From NCBI GenBank assembly GCA_947037025.1, contig CAMQSU010000002.1, positions 45,835-109,834 of the forward strand: DNA of 64,000 nt. Direction: 5' to 3'. Source of the DNA: an uncultured Clostridia bacterium. Lineage in GTDB: Bacteria > Bacillota > Clostridia > Christensenellales > UBA3700. A model generated the notes under the pieces. The model was not told the DNA's origin. It saw only the letters and a program-made list of their open reading frames with translations, and did no database searches. Of this stretch, positions 11,880-20,462 are shown one piece after another (the first letter of the stretch is position 1; every line of letters starts with the position of its first letter). Both the position numbers and the translations under genes were made by a program.

Positions 11880-11908
11880 TTGACAATCTAGTTAAATATT
11901 GCTATAAT
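11880..11908 (+). promoter_or_regulatory. Promoter of the riboswitch-ATPase transcript
   Basis: Consensus TTGACA (11880-11885), 17-base spacer, TATAAT (11903-11908). Confidence 0.85.
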
Positions 11909-11925
11909 AAACGTACATAAGTTAT

Positions 11926-12019
11926 AGAAAGGGAGTAGTTAAAAATCTATTATCACCAACACGCTTTGAGTTCAAAGCTGGTAATAGATACCTAATAACA
12001 TTAAGGTGACAAGACTTTT
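11926..12019 (+). promoter_or_regulatory. yybP-ykoY family (Mn2+-sensing) riboswitch aptamer
   Basis: The 5' signature AAAGGGAGTAG (11928-11938) and 3' signature CAAGACTTT (12010-12018) match the two conserved metal-binding loops and P1 stem of the yybP-ykoY family; AAAG pairs with CTTT to close P1. Between them are helices such as TCTATTA with TAATAGA. The element lies just after a consensus promoter and ahead of a P-type cation ATPase, a known kind of target for this family. Its 3' part overlaps a terminator stem, so metal binding would be expected to prevent termination. Family identity comes from motif recognition, not a covariance search. Confidence 0.85.
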
Positions 12020-12083
12020 TATACATCAAATTAGGCTGGAGTTATATCTAGCCTGATCATTTGATGTATAGAGTCTTTTTTTA
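12012..12083 (+). terminator. Riboswitch expression-platform terminator
   Basis: ATACATCAAAT (12021-12031) pairs with ATTTGATGTAT (12059-12069), extended by AGACT with AGTCT (12072-12076), an inner GGCT/AGCC hairpin, and a T7 run. The left arm includes the aptamer's P1 3' strand, so the two folds exclude each other. Confidence 0.85.
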
Positions 12084-12107
12084 TTTTATAATTGTAGTGG
12101 AGGGTTT

Positions 12108-14801
12108 ATGGCAATATTTTTTAATAAGTCGGTAGATGAAACACTGGTGCAAGTCAACTCGACAAAATCAGGTCTATCAAGCGATGGTGCACTAGAGTCA
12201 AGAGAGATCAATGGAAAAAACGTACTAGAAGAAAGCAAGAAAAAGAGTGTTTTAATTGTTTTTCTTGAGCAGTTTAAGGATTTATTAGTTATCATTCTTA
12301 TGCTTGCGGCAATCATATCAGGTGTTGCTGGCGAGTGGGCAGGAATGGGAGTAATACTTTTTGTAATCTTGATGAATGCTGTACTTGGTACCGTTCAGTT
12401 TGTCAAGGCAGAAAAATCTTTATCCGCACTAAAGGCAATGTCTGCGCCTAGTTGTAAGGTTATCCGCGATGGTAACATAACAATTTTGCCGTCTGAAGAT
12501 GTCGTTGTTGGCGATATTATCGTGCTTGAAGCGGGTGATCTTATAGTTGCAGATGGTAGAATTATTGATAACTTTAGCTTGCAAGTGAATGAGAGTTCGC
12601 TTACTGGTGAGTCTACAGCAGTACAGAAAAATGCTGATGTAATCAGCAGTGAACAAGTTGCGTTGGGCGATCAGCTTAACATGGTGTTTAGCGGTTCACT
12701 TGTAACTTACGGCAGGGCAATGATGGTTGTAACTGCAACAGGAATGATGACAGAGTTAGGCAAAATTGCAACGCTTATGAATCAAACTGCAGCTAAACTT
12801 ACACCGCTGCAAAAGAGCCTGAACAAGTTCAGTAAGACCCTTGCGCTAGTCGTGCTTGGTATTAGTGTACTAGTGTTCGGATTAACATTATTTAATCAAT
12901 TTCCTGTGGAAGGTGGGGTGACTGTATGGGACGCTATACTAAGTTCATTCACATTCGCAGTAGCGCTAGCAGTAGCAGCAATTCCGGAAGCATTAAGCAG
13001 TATTGTTACAATAGTGCAAGCAATGGGAACGCAGAAAATGGCTAAGCAGCATGCAATCATTAAGGATTTATCAGCAGTAGAAACATTAGGAGCTGTAAGT
13101 GTAATTTGCTCTGACAAAACAGGTACATTGACGCAGAATAAAATGACTACTCAAGATGTGTATATAGGCGGCAGAGTCAAGCGAGGAGAGGAGCTTGTAC
13201 CTGATGAATATGCTGACAAAATGCTTATTCATGCAATGACATTAGTTAACGATAGCACTCATCAAACGGAGGAGGAAATCGGCGATCCAACGGAGATTGC
13301 ATTAACTAATTTAATTAGAAAGTTAGGGTATAATGAAGTTGATGCAAGGCTAGCAAATCCTCGTATAAGCGAGATAGCATTTGACTCTGAGCGTAAGCTT
13401 ATGAGTATATTAGTTAAGATTGATGATGTTAAATATATGATTACAAAAGGCGCGCTAGATGTAATGATTTATCGAACAACTAACATGATAATGCGTGACG
13501 ATATACGTCAAATTACTGAGGACGATAAAAACAATATAATCGCGGCAAATCTTGAAATGTCTTCTCGTGGGTTAAGAGTTCTTGCATTTGGATTTAAAAA
13601 GTTTGAAGCGGATAACTTTACTATTAATGATGAAAAAGAATTCACTTTCTTAGGGTTAGTTAGTATGATAGATCCACCAAGAGAGGAGAGCAAGCTTGCG
13701 GTAGCAGATGCAAAACTTGCGGGAATAAATACAATCATGATAACAGGTGACCACAAGATAACAGCATCAGCAATAGCAACTAGTATAGGCATAATGGAAG
13801 AAGGCGATTTAGCTGTTGAGGGTGTCGAATTAGATAAAATGTCAGATGATCAGTTAGGGATAATTCTTGAGAAAGTTTCTGTATATGCAAGAGTATCTCC
13901 AGAGCACAAAATAAGGATAGTAGGTCAATGGCAGGCAAGGGGAAACATAGTTGCGATGACAGGTGATGGTGTTAATGATGCGCCAGCATTAAAGAAAGCA
14001 GATATCGGGGTTGCAATGGGTATCACGGGAACGGAAGTTAGTAAGGATGCAGCAAGTATGATTCTAACTGATGATAACTTTGCAACAATAGTTAAAAGCG
14101 TGACTAATGGCCGTAACGTATATGCAAATATTCGTAACGCGATAATGTTCCTTCTATCAGGAAACATGGCAGCAATATTATGCGTATTACTAACGTCCGT
14201 TATGGACTGGGCAGTACCATTTACAACAATCCATTTACTATTTATTAATCTACTTACTGATAGTTTACCAGCAATCGCTATTGGCATGGAGCCAGCTTGC
14301 AAAGGTTTATTATACGAAAGTCCACGAGATCCAAAGCAGTCTATATTATCAAAGGCAGTAATAATTAGCATAGTAACAAACGGTATGATTATATTCATGT
14401 CTACAATCGGATCATATTCTATAGGATACTTTAATTTTAATATATCAGCAGAGCAAGCTGGAGAGTTTGCTGCAACGCTTGCATTTATTACAATTACGCT
14501 TGCAAGACTTTTCCACGGATTTAACAGTCGAGGAAAGGATAGTATATTTAAGCTAGGTATCAGTTCAAATAAGTATTCTGTTATTGCATTCTTTACTGGA
14601 GTAGTTTTACTTTCTGCAGTTGTGTTTATACCGGGAATCAATTCATTATTTGATATTTCACCGCTACTTATTACCTACCCAGAAGTTATCGGATACGCTG
14701 TACTTTTAGCACTTGCTCCAACGGTAATTATTCAGGCAGTAAGAGTATCAATTGAAATGTATAATAAAATAAAAGAAAAGAATATAATCAGCCCAATTTA
14801 A
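12108..14801 (+). CDS. P-type (P2A-like) Ca2+/Mn2+-transporting ATPase
   Basis: 897 residues, typical of SERCA/PMR1-like bacterial ATPases. Domains in order: cation-ATPase N-terminal domain, actuator domain with the TGES loop (SSLTGEST), transmembrane segment with the metal-site motif AAIPEALSSIV, phosphorylation site CSDKTGTLTQNK (Asp336), nucleotide-binding domain with KGALDVM, hinge MTGDGVNDAPALKKADIGVAMG, then C-terminal membrane helices with NLLTDSLPAIAIGMEP. GGAGGG precedes ATG 12108. The gene sits directly behind a yybP-ykoY riboswitch, which points to Mn2+ export or Mn2+/Ca2+ homeostasis; the ion itself is inferred. Monocistronic. Confidence 0.95.
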   Translation: MAIFFNKSVDETLVQVNSTKSGLSSDGALESREINGKNVLEESKKKSVLIVFLEQFKDLLVIILMLAAIISGVAGEWAGMGVILFVILMNAVLGTVQFVKAEKSLSALKAMSAPSCKVIRDGNITILPSEDVVVGDIIVLEAGDLIVADGRIIDNFSLQVNESSLTGESTAVQKNADVISSEQVALGDQLNMVFSGSLVTYGRAMMVVTATGMMTELGKIATLMNQTAAKLTPLQKSLNKFSKTLALVVLGISVLVFGLTLFNQFPVEGGVTVWDAILSSFTFAVALAVAAIPEALSSIVTIVQAMGTQKMAKQHAIIKDLSAVETLGAVSVICSDKTGTLTQNKMTTQDVYIGGRVKRGEELVPDEYADKMLIHAMTLVNDSTHQTEEEIGDPTEIALTNLIRKLGYNEVDARLANPRISEIAFDSERKLMSILVKIDDVKYMITKGALDVMIYRTTNMIMRDDIRQITEDDKNNIIAANLEMSSRGLRVLAFGFKKFEADNFTINDEKEFTFLGLVSMIDPPREESKLAVADAKLAGINTIMITGDHKITASAIATSIGIMEEGDLAVEGVELDKMSDDQLGIILEKVSVYARVSPEHKIRIVGQWQARGNIVAMTGDGVNDAPALKKADIGVAMGITGTEVSKDAASMILTDDNFATIVKSVTNGRNVYANIRNAIMFLLSGNMAAILCVLLTSVMDWAVPFTTIHLLFINLLTDSLPAIAIGMEPACKGLLYESPRDPKQSILSKAVIISIVTNGMIIFMSTIGSYSIGYFNFNISAEQAGEFAATLAFITITLARLFHGFNSRGKDSIFKLGISSNKYSVIAFFTGVVLLSAVVFIPGINSLFDISPLLITYPEVIGYAVLLALAPTVIIQAVRVSIEMYNKIKEKNIISPI

Positions 14802-14900
14802 TTATATATTTTAAGCAATTTAATTTGCTATAATTTAACTAGTTGTTTTTACCTATTATTTTTTAATATAAATGCGTAAAAAAAAGGTCGAAAAACATTT

Positions 14901-14933
14901 AATAAAATCATAGGAATTTCTTATGATTTTATT
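14901..14933 (+). terminator. Weak AT-only hairpin after the ATPase gene
   Basis: AATAAAATCATA pairs with TATGATTTTATT (12 bp, 9-base loop) but is followed by only a short T-poor tail. Possible terminator. Confidence 0.35.
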
Positions 14934-15032
14934 ACTATTAATGCGGCAATTTAACTATAAAAAATGTAATAAAAAATGCAGCAAAATTTATAAAAATTAT
15001 TAATACTAACGCAACAAAAAAGAGGTGCATAA

Positions 15033-15875
15033 TTGATTAAGAAAATATTAGAAAAATATAGTGTTCAGTATTGCGCAGTTATGGATGGAGAAGTCAGCCA
15101 CATTATTATTATGTTGCCTTATTTGCCATATAAATCATATCCTGATAACTGTGCTAATATTGATGCTTTTTATCATTCATCTAATAAACTTTATCATATA
15201 TGTAAGGATATTATAAGTGACTTTAAATTGAGTAATATTGAAGTCGTAAATACAGGTTACTTAAACTTAAAAAAACTTGCAGAGCAAGGCGGCTTAGGCA
15301 CAATATTAAATAACCAGTTGGTAGCAACTCGTGACCATGGCAGCAAAATAACACTGCAAGATATCACGATCCGTGCAACCTTTGAGCATAATCCAAAGCT
15401 AAAAGTTGCAGCATGCGATGCTAGTTGTAGGGGGTGTGACAATGCATGCCCAACGGGGGCGCTTTGTGCAGGTGCGTTTGATAGAGCAAAGTGTTTAAGA
15501 CATATGCAAGACAATCCAGATTCAGTAGTTTTAAAAATGTCAAAAAGGGTTTTAGGGTGTGAGGAATGTCAGCGAGCGTGTCCGCATAATAGTAAAGTTG
15601 ATGCGTGTGATATGCCGGCAGAGGTTGCAGCAGTGCTTGATATTGATAGTCTAATTTGCTCAATTGCACAAGGCAAAAAAAGCATGAGCGATTTCGCAAA
15701 TATATTTGGCTACAATTATTCAAGGCCAAGCTGGATTGCAAAACTTGTTATATATTCGCTCATGTCAGCGTCCGATTATTCGCACTCTGAAAGTGTTAGC
15801 AAATTACTTAATCATCAAAATCAACAGCTGATAGTACTTGCAAAATCATATTTGACAAAATGTGACAGTAACTAA
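15033..15875 (+). CDS. QueG-like double [4Fe-4S] protein (epoxyqueuosine reductase family, divergent)
   Basis: 280 residues, shorter than QueG (about 310-380). The C-terminal half carries a ferredoxin-like pattern for two [4Fe-4S] clusters: CDASCRGCDNACP (about 130-142), KCLRHM, and GCEECQRACPHN (about 174-185). This order matches QueG, which reduces epoxyqueuosine in tRNA using cobalamin and Fe-S clusters. The N-terminal part is short and divergent, and the QueG catalytic Asp region is not obvious, so function could differ. The start is TTG 15033, supported by AGAGGTG at 15021-15027. No other queuosine gene is in the window. A hairpin at 15892 separates it from the next gene. Confidence 0.75.
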   Translation: MIKKILEKYSVQYCAVMDGEVSHIIIMLPYLPYKSYPDNCANIDAFYHSSNKLYHICKDIISDFKLSNIEVVNTGYLNLKKLAEQGGLGTILNNQLVATRDHGSKITLQDITIRATFEHNPKLKVAACDASCRGCDNACPTGALCAGAFDRAKCLRHMQDNPDSVVLKMSKRVLGCEECQRACPHNSKVDACDMPAEVAAVLDIDSLICSIAQGKKSMSDFANIFGYNYSRPSWIAKLVIYSLMSASDYSHSESVSKLLNHQNQQLIVLAKSYLTKCDSN

Positions 15876-15891
15876 AATAATAACCTAAATT

Positions 15892-15935
15892 CGTCCCTCT
15901 AATATATGCTATAATCGCATATGGAGGGACGTTTT
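15892..15935 (+). promoter_or_regulatory. Hairpin covering the ribosome binding site of the 15938 gene
   Basis: CGTCCCTC (15892-15899) pairs with GAGGGACG (15924-15931), and ATATGC (15904-15909) with GCATAT (15917-15922), leaving a TATAATC loop. The right arm contains the GGAGGG ribosome site of the next ORF and is followed by TTTTAT. It could act as a terminator for the upstream gene, a translational block, or both. Confidence 0.6.
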
Positions 15936-15937
15936 AT

Positions 15938-17110
15938 ATGATAATGAAATACGATTGTGAGTGTGGCACTGTCCACAGCTCAAAGATAAATAAGTTAATA
16001 ATTGTTGAATCTGGAGTAGTCGGAGTAAGTGAAATTATTCGCAAAATTATAAGGGCAGGAACGGTAAATATCATAGCTTGTGTAATTGCGGAAGATTACG
16101 CAAGAGGACTAAAATTGCTTATGGAAAAAAGCGGTTATTTAAGTAATGTATATTTATTTGAGGAGAGCGAAGATGAGTTTGCAGCTAATGTTGAAAAGAC
16201 GATAGATGTAGCATCGATTAGTGACCTTACAGTGTATGTAGGAGATGAGTATATTTCACGGTTAGTTACTGGTGGAAACTCGGTATTTGTTTTAACGTCT
16301 ATCGCATCAAGCACGGCAATTAGCAGTAGCAAATCGACAGTTATTGTTGATAAAATTGCTATCATGAAATGTCCGTTTAATCACATTGCAAGCGGGTATG
16401 GAAAGCTGATAACAAAGCTGCTTTGCGTGCTTGATTACAGGGCATGGACAGCAAGTCAGAAAGATAAAAAATGCAATGATATTCTAAACCAAATTGAAGG
16501 CTGTATACTTAGGCTCTTTGATAGCAGATACGTCTATTATAAAGACGGAGATTTTGTGCGTGATTTAACAAACTGTTTTATTCAAGTTGCCGTCTATGAG
16601 AGTATGCTTGATAGCTCAGAGATGCTCCACAATTATGATATTGTGAGCAGCAATCTTCAAGCTGTCGTAGGAAGAAAACTTTTACTTGGCGAGTGCGAAA
16701 TGATTGTTGGTTGGTATTCGTTTAACATTTTGCGTGCAGTGCTAACTCATGGCGGAGCTGATTTGTTTTACCCCGCTGACATTATTGCCGATGCTGAATT
16801 AATATCACTTTTAACAAAGCGTAAGTTAAAAAATGTTGTTGGAAATATAGAAATAATTAAATCGAGCGAAGTTGATAGGCTTGCATATGTGCTTGAAGAA
16901 TATCGCATAGATATTGTGGATTATATTAATGGAATCTGGGACAGCTTGAATTTAGCGATGAAAAATTATCGCCGCATATATTATGATGCAGGACTTGAGC
17001 TATCAGGAAGTATCTCCTTAGAAAAGTTGTCAAAGGTTGTATGCAGCAGTTTTTGCGAGCAAAAATATTTCAGCATTGTCAAATTGCTAAGAACTCGTGG
17101 AGAAATTTAA
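15938..17110 (+). CDS. Degenerate glycerol-1-phosphate dehydrogenase-like (iron-ADH superfamily) protein
   Basis: 390 residues. The N-terminus (YDCECGTVHSSKINKLIIVE) looks like the EgsA/AraM start, followed by a Rossmann-like half and a helical half with HIASGYGKLITKLLCVLDYRAW (about 149-170). In active relatives this block reads G-[FY]-G-D and the Asp binds the metal; here it is Lys. The first metal His region (about 245-255, GECEMIVGWYSF) also lacks a clear His, while the second (THGGADLF, about 271) is kept. This suggests loss of metal catalysis and possibly a new role. GGAGGG at 15923-15928 serves ATG 15938. Family assignment is by motif and moderately sure. Confidence 0.7.
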   Translation: MIMKYDCECGTVHSSKINKLIIVESGVVGVSEIIRKIIRAGTVNIIACVIAEDYARGLKLLMEKSGYLSNVYLFEESEDEFAANVEKTIDVASISDLTVYVGDEYISRLVTGGNSVFVLTSIASSTAISSSKSTVIVDKIAIMKCPFNHIASGYGKLITKLLCVLDYRAWTASQKDKKCNDILNQIEGCILRLFDSRYVYYKDGDFVRDLTNCFIQVAVYESMLDSSEMLHNYDIVSSNLQAVVGRKLLLGECEMIVGWYSFNILRAVLTHGGADLFYPADIIADAELISLLTKRKLKNVVGNIEIIKSSEVDRLAYVLEEYRIDIVDYINGIWDSLNLAMKNYRRIYYDAGLELSGSISLEKLSKVVCSSFCEQKYFSIVKLLRTRGEI

Positions 17111-17183
17111 TGCAAACTAAATCAGAGTATAATTGCAAAGATTTCGATTTTTATAAAAATTAAATATAGATAACAAATAAAAC

Positions 17184-17218
17184 ATATCGCCATGCAGCTA
17201 ACAGCTGAATGGCGATAT
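17184..17218. terminator. Bidirectional hairpin between convergent genes
   Basis: ATATCGCCAT pairs with ATGGCGATAT, with inner CAGCT/AGCTG (15 bp, one mismatch). The T-run is better on the minus strand (GTTTTATTTG), serving the 17305-18219 gene. Confidence 0.75.
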
Positions 17219-17304
17219 CTACTTTTAATGTAATAATTATGCAGCATAATAGATGCATTGTAGTATTTGACTTTTATTAAGCACATAACTATTTTTAAAA
17301 ATTA

Positions 17305-18219
17305 TTATTCTTTTTTATCCCCTAAAGTATCATCAGTATTAGCATCACGTGCGTCTTGATTTACATTTTTTATTGCAGCCAAATCATCATTGTCTAATTT
17401 GCTAACATTTGACGAGCTGCCGCTAGATGTGGAAGAAGTTTTTAATTGTTCATCAAACATGCCGTACTTTCCATAATAACTTTGTGAGCGAGTACGAAGC
17501 ATGCAAACAATAGCAAGAACCACATTAATTACACCTAGAGTAATGTAGTAAATTTTGAACGGGATCAAAAGTGACATTAAAAACAATACGGTTGCGACAA
17601 ATAAATAGCGTTTCACATTTACCCTTGCGAAAATGATATTAAATATTTCGGTGGAAAGATTTCTTTTTATTTTTATATTTTCAGGAACAGCAGGCAGCAT
17701 GTTTTTACCTTTCAGCATTTTAAATATGACTGAGAGCGGAACGAATACAACTTCTTTAGAATAATTGTGCATAATCAGTTGGCATTTTCTATCAATCTCG
17801 CGAGCAACAAAATATATTTTATCAACGCCTAGTGATTTTGCTTTAAGATGAAGTTTCAACACCTCATCGTTGCCAATCGCCCCAAATTTGATTGAGGGAA
17901 TAATTGCAATATCTTTTTCAAGGTATTTGCCTAGCAGAACGCCGTCACCTTGTATAAAATTGTATGATGGCATTGCTACTGAAATAGTTTGCAGTATGTA
18001 GTCAATCCCTTGGGTAATGCAAAAAAGTTCAAATGATTTGTAGTTTATGTGTTTAGCGCTCTTGCCAGATAATACTTTAATTATTAAGCTGATTAATATT
18101 GTAGCGGCAGCACTGATAGCTAGGTTGTACCAAATTACTGGCACGAATGCAAGAAGAATTAAAACAAAAACTGTAAACATGATCATTCTTGATAAAATAA
18201 AATCGAATTTTTTAGCCAT
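17305..18219 (-). CDS. Membrane protein of unknown function with two hydrophobic hairpins
   Basis: 304 residues; family not recognised. Two membrane segments near the N-terminus (about 10-45), a soluble mixed alpha/beta region (about 55-185, including GIDYILQTI and DKIYFVAREIDRKCQLIMHNY), two more membrane segments (about 205-245), and a Ser/Asp-rich cytoplasmic tail (about 260-304). The soluble part loosely resembles membrane-linked nuclease-fold domains, but no catalytic set can be named. ATG 18219 was chosen because AGGAGG (18225-18230) has 5-base spacing; the upstream GTG at 18225 overlaps that site. Divergent from nadD-yqeK. Confidence 0.75.
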   Translation of the reverse strand: MAKKFDFILSRMIMFTVFVLILLAFVPVIWYNLAISAAATILISLIIKVLSGKSAKHINYKSFELFCITQGIDYILQTISVAMPSYNFIQGDGVLLGKYLEKDIAIIPSIKFGAIGNDEVLKLHLKAKSLGVDKIYFVAREIDRKCQLIMHNYSKEVVFVPLSVIFKMLKGKNMLPAVPENIKIKRNLSTEIFNIIFARVNVKRYLFVATVLFLMSLLIPFKIYYITLGVINVVLAIVCMLRTRSQSYYGKYGMFDEQLKTSSTSSGSSSNVSKLDNDDLAAIKNVNQDARDANTDDTLGDKKE

Positions 18220-18317
18220 AAGCACCTCCTGATGTTAAGATTATGAACATATTAGTAAAATATATACCATTTTAGACTCAGCTAGGTGTAATATATAAAT
18301 AAACGTATGATAAATCA

Positions 18318-18346
18318 TTGCCAATTGTAAAGAAATATAGTATAAT
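18318..18346 (+). promoter_or_regulatory. Promoter of nadD-yqeK, implying a leaderless mRNA
   Basis: TTGCCA (18318-18323), 17-base spacer, TATAAT (18341-18346). The ATG begins at 18353, about where transcription should start, and no ribosome site is visible. Confidence 0.7.
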
Positions 18347-18352
18347 TGTTAT

Positions 18353-19525
18353 ATGGAAACAATTCGTTGCGCAAAAATTGGAATATTTGGTGGGGCGTTT
18401 GATCCTCCGCACAAATCGCATGTTGAAATGGCGCGAGCCGTTATGCGAGAGCGCGGGTATGAAAAGCTTGTATTTTTGCCAAGTAATAAGCCGCCTCATA
18501 AGCAGCTAACGACTAGCAATTATCACAGGCTGAACATGCTGAAGCTAACATTATCTAGCGAGTTTGAAATATGCGAAATTGAACTTGAGAATAACCAAGT
18601 GAACTATGCAGTAGATTACTTGCCAAAGCTAAAGGAAATTTACGGTGAGGATATCGAGCTGATAATAGGCGGTGATAGTATTGTTGACTTTCATAAATGG
18701 AAAGATCCGGCAAAAATATTGCAGCTTAGCAAGTTGCTAGTAGTTGCAAGAAATAACAAAACTACCTGTGCGAGTGCTGCAATTGCAAAGCTTGAGAGTC
18801 ATCGCAATTTAGGAATAACGCTTGCTAAATACAAGCCGAAGCAAATGTCATCGAGTGATATTCGAAACAAGCTAAGGCTAGGGTATGATGTGACGGAGTG
18901 GTTGGGCGGCAAAATTATCACATATATTAAGGATAATAATCTATATAATGAATACTATATATATAGAAGCAAGCTTCAGCGCGAGTTGAGCGTGGAAAGA
19001 TATAATCATAGTATGTCAGTAGCATTATTTGCATTGAGTAACATGAGTGGACTTAATCTAGATTATGATAAAGTAATGATTGCAGCAATGCTCCATGATT
19101 GCGGAAAAGAGCGAAAAGAAACAGAGGAATTAATAGAATACAACAAAGTTCATTTTGCGGAAATTATGTCAAGTTATGAGGAAAACCGCGCAGTTGAACA
19201 TGCCTTTACTGGTATGGCAATAGCCGCGATAGATTATAAAGTAACGGATATGGATATAATAAAAGCGATTGCATATCACACAACAGGGCGAGCTAAAATG
19301 AGCGAACTAGAAAAACTAATTTATGTTGCAGATAAGATAGAGACAACAAGAGATTATCTGAATATAGAAAAGTTAAGAGCAATATATAGTACTGATAAAC
19401 AAGCTGGATTTTTAGCCTTACTTAGGACTGGATATCAGCATTTATTAGATATAAAAGTGGAAGTGCATTCACTTAATGAATCTGCATATAAATACTATTT
19501 GGAGGATGATAAATATGGATTATAA
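18353..19525 (+). CDS. nadD: Fused nicotinate-nucleotide adenylyltransferase (NadD) and YqeK-type HD phosphohydrolase
   Basis: 390 residues joining two enzymes usually encoded by adjacent genes. Residues 1 to about 200 are NadD, forming nicotinate adenine dinucleotide in NAD synthesis: IGIFGGAFDPPHKSH (Ser replaces the usual Gly of the GxFDPxHxGH signature), FLPSNKPPHK, IIGGDSI and the C-terminal SSSDIRNKL. Residues about 205-390 are a YqeK-like HD domain (ERYNHSMSVALFA, MLHDCGKER, EHAFTGMAIA, HTTGR, ADKIETTRDY); in other Firmicutes YqeK is a symmetrical Ap4A hydrolase. The ATG sits 6 bases after the -10 box, so the transcript is probably leaderless. The 3' end overlaps rsfS by 11 bases, the conserved nadD-yqeK-rsfS order. 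Confidence 0.93.
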   Translation: METIRCAKIGIFGGAFDPPHKSHVEMARAVMRERGYEKLVFLPSNKPPHKQLTTSNYHRLNMLKLTLSSEFEICEIELENNQVNYAVDYLPKLKEIYGEDIELIIGGDSIVDFHKWKDPAKILQLSKLLVVARNNKTTCASAAIAKLESHRNLGITLAKYKPKQMSSSDIRNKLRLGYDVTEWLGGKIITYIKDNNLYNEYYIYRSKLQRELSVERYNHSMSVALFALSNMSGLNLDYDKVMIAAMLHDCGKERKETEELIEYNKVHFAEIMSSYEENRAVEHAFTGMAIAAIDYKVTDMDIIKAIAYHTTGRAKMSELEKLIYVADKIETTRDYLNIEKLRAIYSTDKQAGFLALLRTGYQHLLDIKVEVHSLNESAYKYYLEDDKYGL

Positions 19526-19877
19526 TAAAGTAGAGGACTTGAAGCAGTTAATAATTAACGCTTGTCAAGATAAAAAAGCTAGGGATATCGTTGCAATAGA
19601 CGTTTCAAATTTAACAGTAATCGCAGATTATCTTGTAATATGTACAGGAAAATCAGCACCGCAAGTTAAAGGTATCGCAAACAATGTAGATGATGAAATC
19701 GCGAAGTTAGGCTTAGAGCCATTACGCCGTGAGGGAATCGCAGAAGGACGTTGGGCTGTAGTAGATTACGGCAGCATAATTGTACACATATTCAATGATG
19801 AGTGCAGACTTATGTATTGCCTTGACCAATTATGGATTGATGGCGACAACATTGAGAAGTTCGATTACGAAGTGTAA
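19515..19877 (+). CDS. rsfS: Ribosomal silencing factor RsfS
   Basis: 120 residues, full length for the YbeB/Iojap family, which binds ribosomal protein uL14 and blocks subunit joining during starvation. Seen are AIDVSNLTVIADYLVICTGKS, PLRREGIAEGRWAVVDYG, IIVHIF and the C-terminal LDQLWIDGD. Start 19515 was chosen because GGAGG (19501-19505) lies 9 bases upstream; this site sits inside the end of nadD-yqeK, giving an 11-base overlap and probable coupling. No clear terminator follows. Confidence 0.95.
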   Translation: MDYNKVEDLKQLIINACQDKKARDIVAIDVSNLTVIADYLVICTGKSAPQVKGIANNVDDEIAKLGLEPLRREGIAEGRWAVVDYGSIIVHIFNDECRLMYCLDQLWIDGDNIEKFDYEV

Positions 19878-20017
19878 TATATCAAGTTAAAGTTAGTTTT
19901 TAATGTATGTATATGTAATTATCAAAAGCCAAATTAATTATAATTAACCAATAATATAATTGGAAAATTTTGTATAAAAATATGTATATATCAATAAAAA
20001 TTACACATTCTATCACT

Positions 20018-20356
20018 ATGAAGAATTTTATTTGTGCAATGATGGTAGTGGCTACAATTAGCACTACATGGATAGGAAGTATTGTCGGAAATATCGAACT
20101 AGTGAGAGATTATGAGGCGTATCAGTTAGAAAGTGGCGAGGTAATTGTTGCTATTATAACGGAGCCAATATTCACTTCATCAGGGCGAAAATCCCTGGTA
20201 GAAGAAATAGAAGAATTGCTAATTGAGAGTGGGAAAACAACTAAGGTATATGTCAGTTTAGATACTGATATTTATATCAAGGTTGCAAGCATCAGCAGTG
20301 ATGACGAAGCTTACGAAATAATAAAGATTATTAAAGATAGACAAATGATCAAATAG
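20018..20356 (+). CDS. Small secreted or membrane-anchored protein, unknown
   Basis: 112 residues from ATG 20018; an in-frame ATG at 19982 and a TTG at 19970 are alternatives, and no ribosome site decides. The N-terminus is a hydrophobic signal or anchor (NFICAMMVVATISTTWIG), followed by a small alpha/beta domain (SLVEEIEELLIESGKTTKVY, VSLDTDIYIKVASISSDDEA). The pattern loosely recalls sporulation YhcN/YlaJ lipoproteins, but the lipobox Cys is absent, so no name is given. It lies just upstream of the two-component system. Confidence 0.6.
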   Translation: MKNFICAMMVVATISTTWIGSIVGNIELVRDYEAYQLESGEVIVAIITEPIFTSSGRKSLVEEIEELLIESGKTTKVYVSLDTDIYIKVASISSDDEAYEIIKIIKDRQMIK

Positions 20357-20387
20357 TGTAAAATTAAAGTAAATCTTATTGCTATAT

Positions 20388-20417
20388 TTGACAATTTGTG
20401 CTATTATAATATATAAG
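20388..20417 (+). promoter_or_regulatory. Possible promoter of the two-component operon
   Basis: TTGACA (20388-20393) and TATAAG (20412-20417) with an 18-base spacer; a TATAAT at 20405 lies too close to pair with that -35. Confidence 0.4.
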
Positions 20418-20462
20418 TAAGATAAAATTTACATTTTGCTTTATGCAAAAAATGAGGGGATT

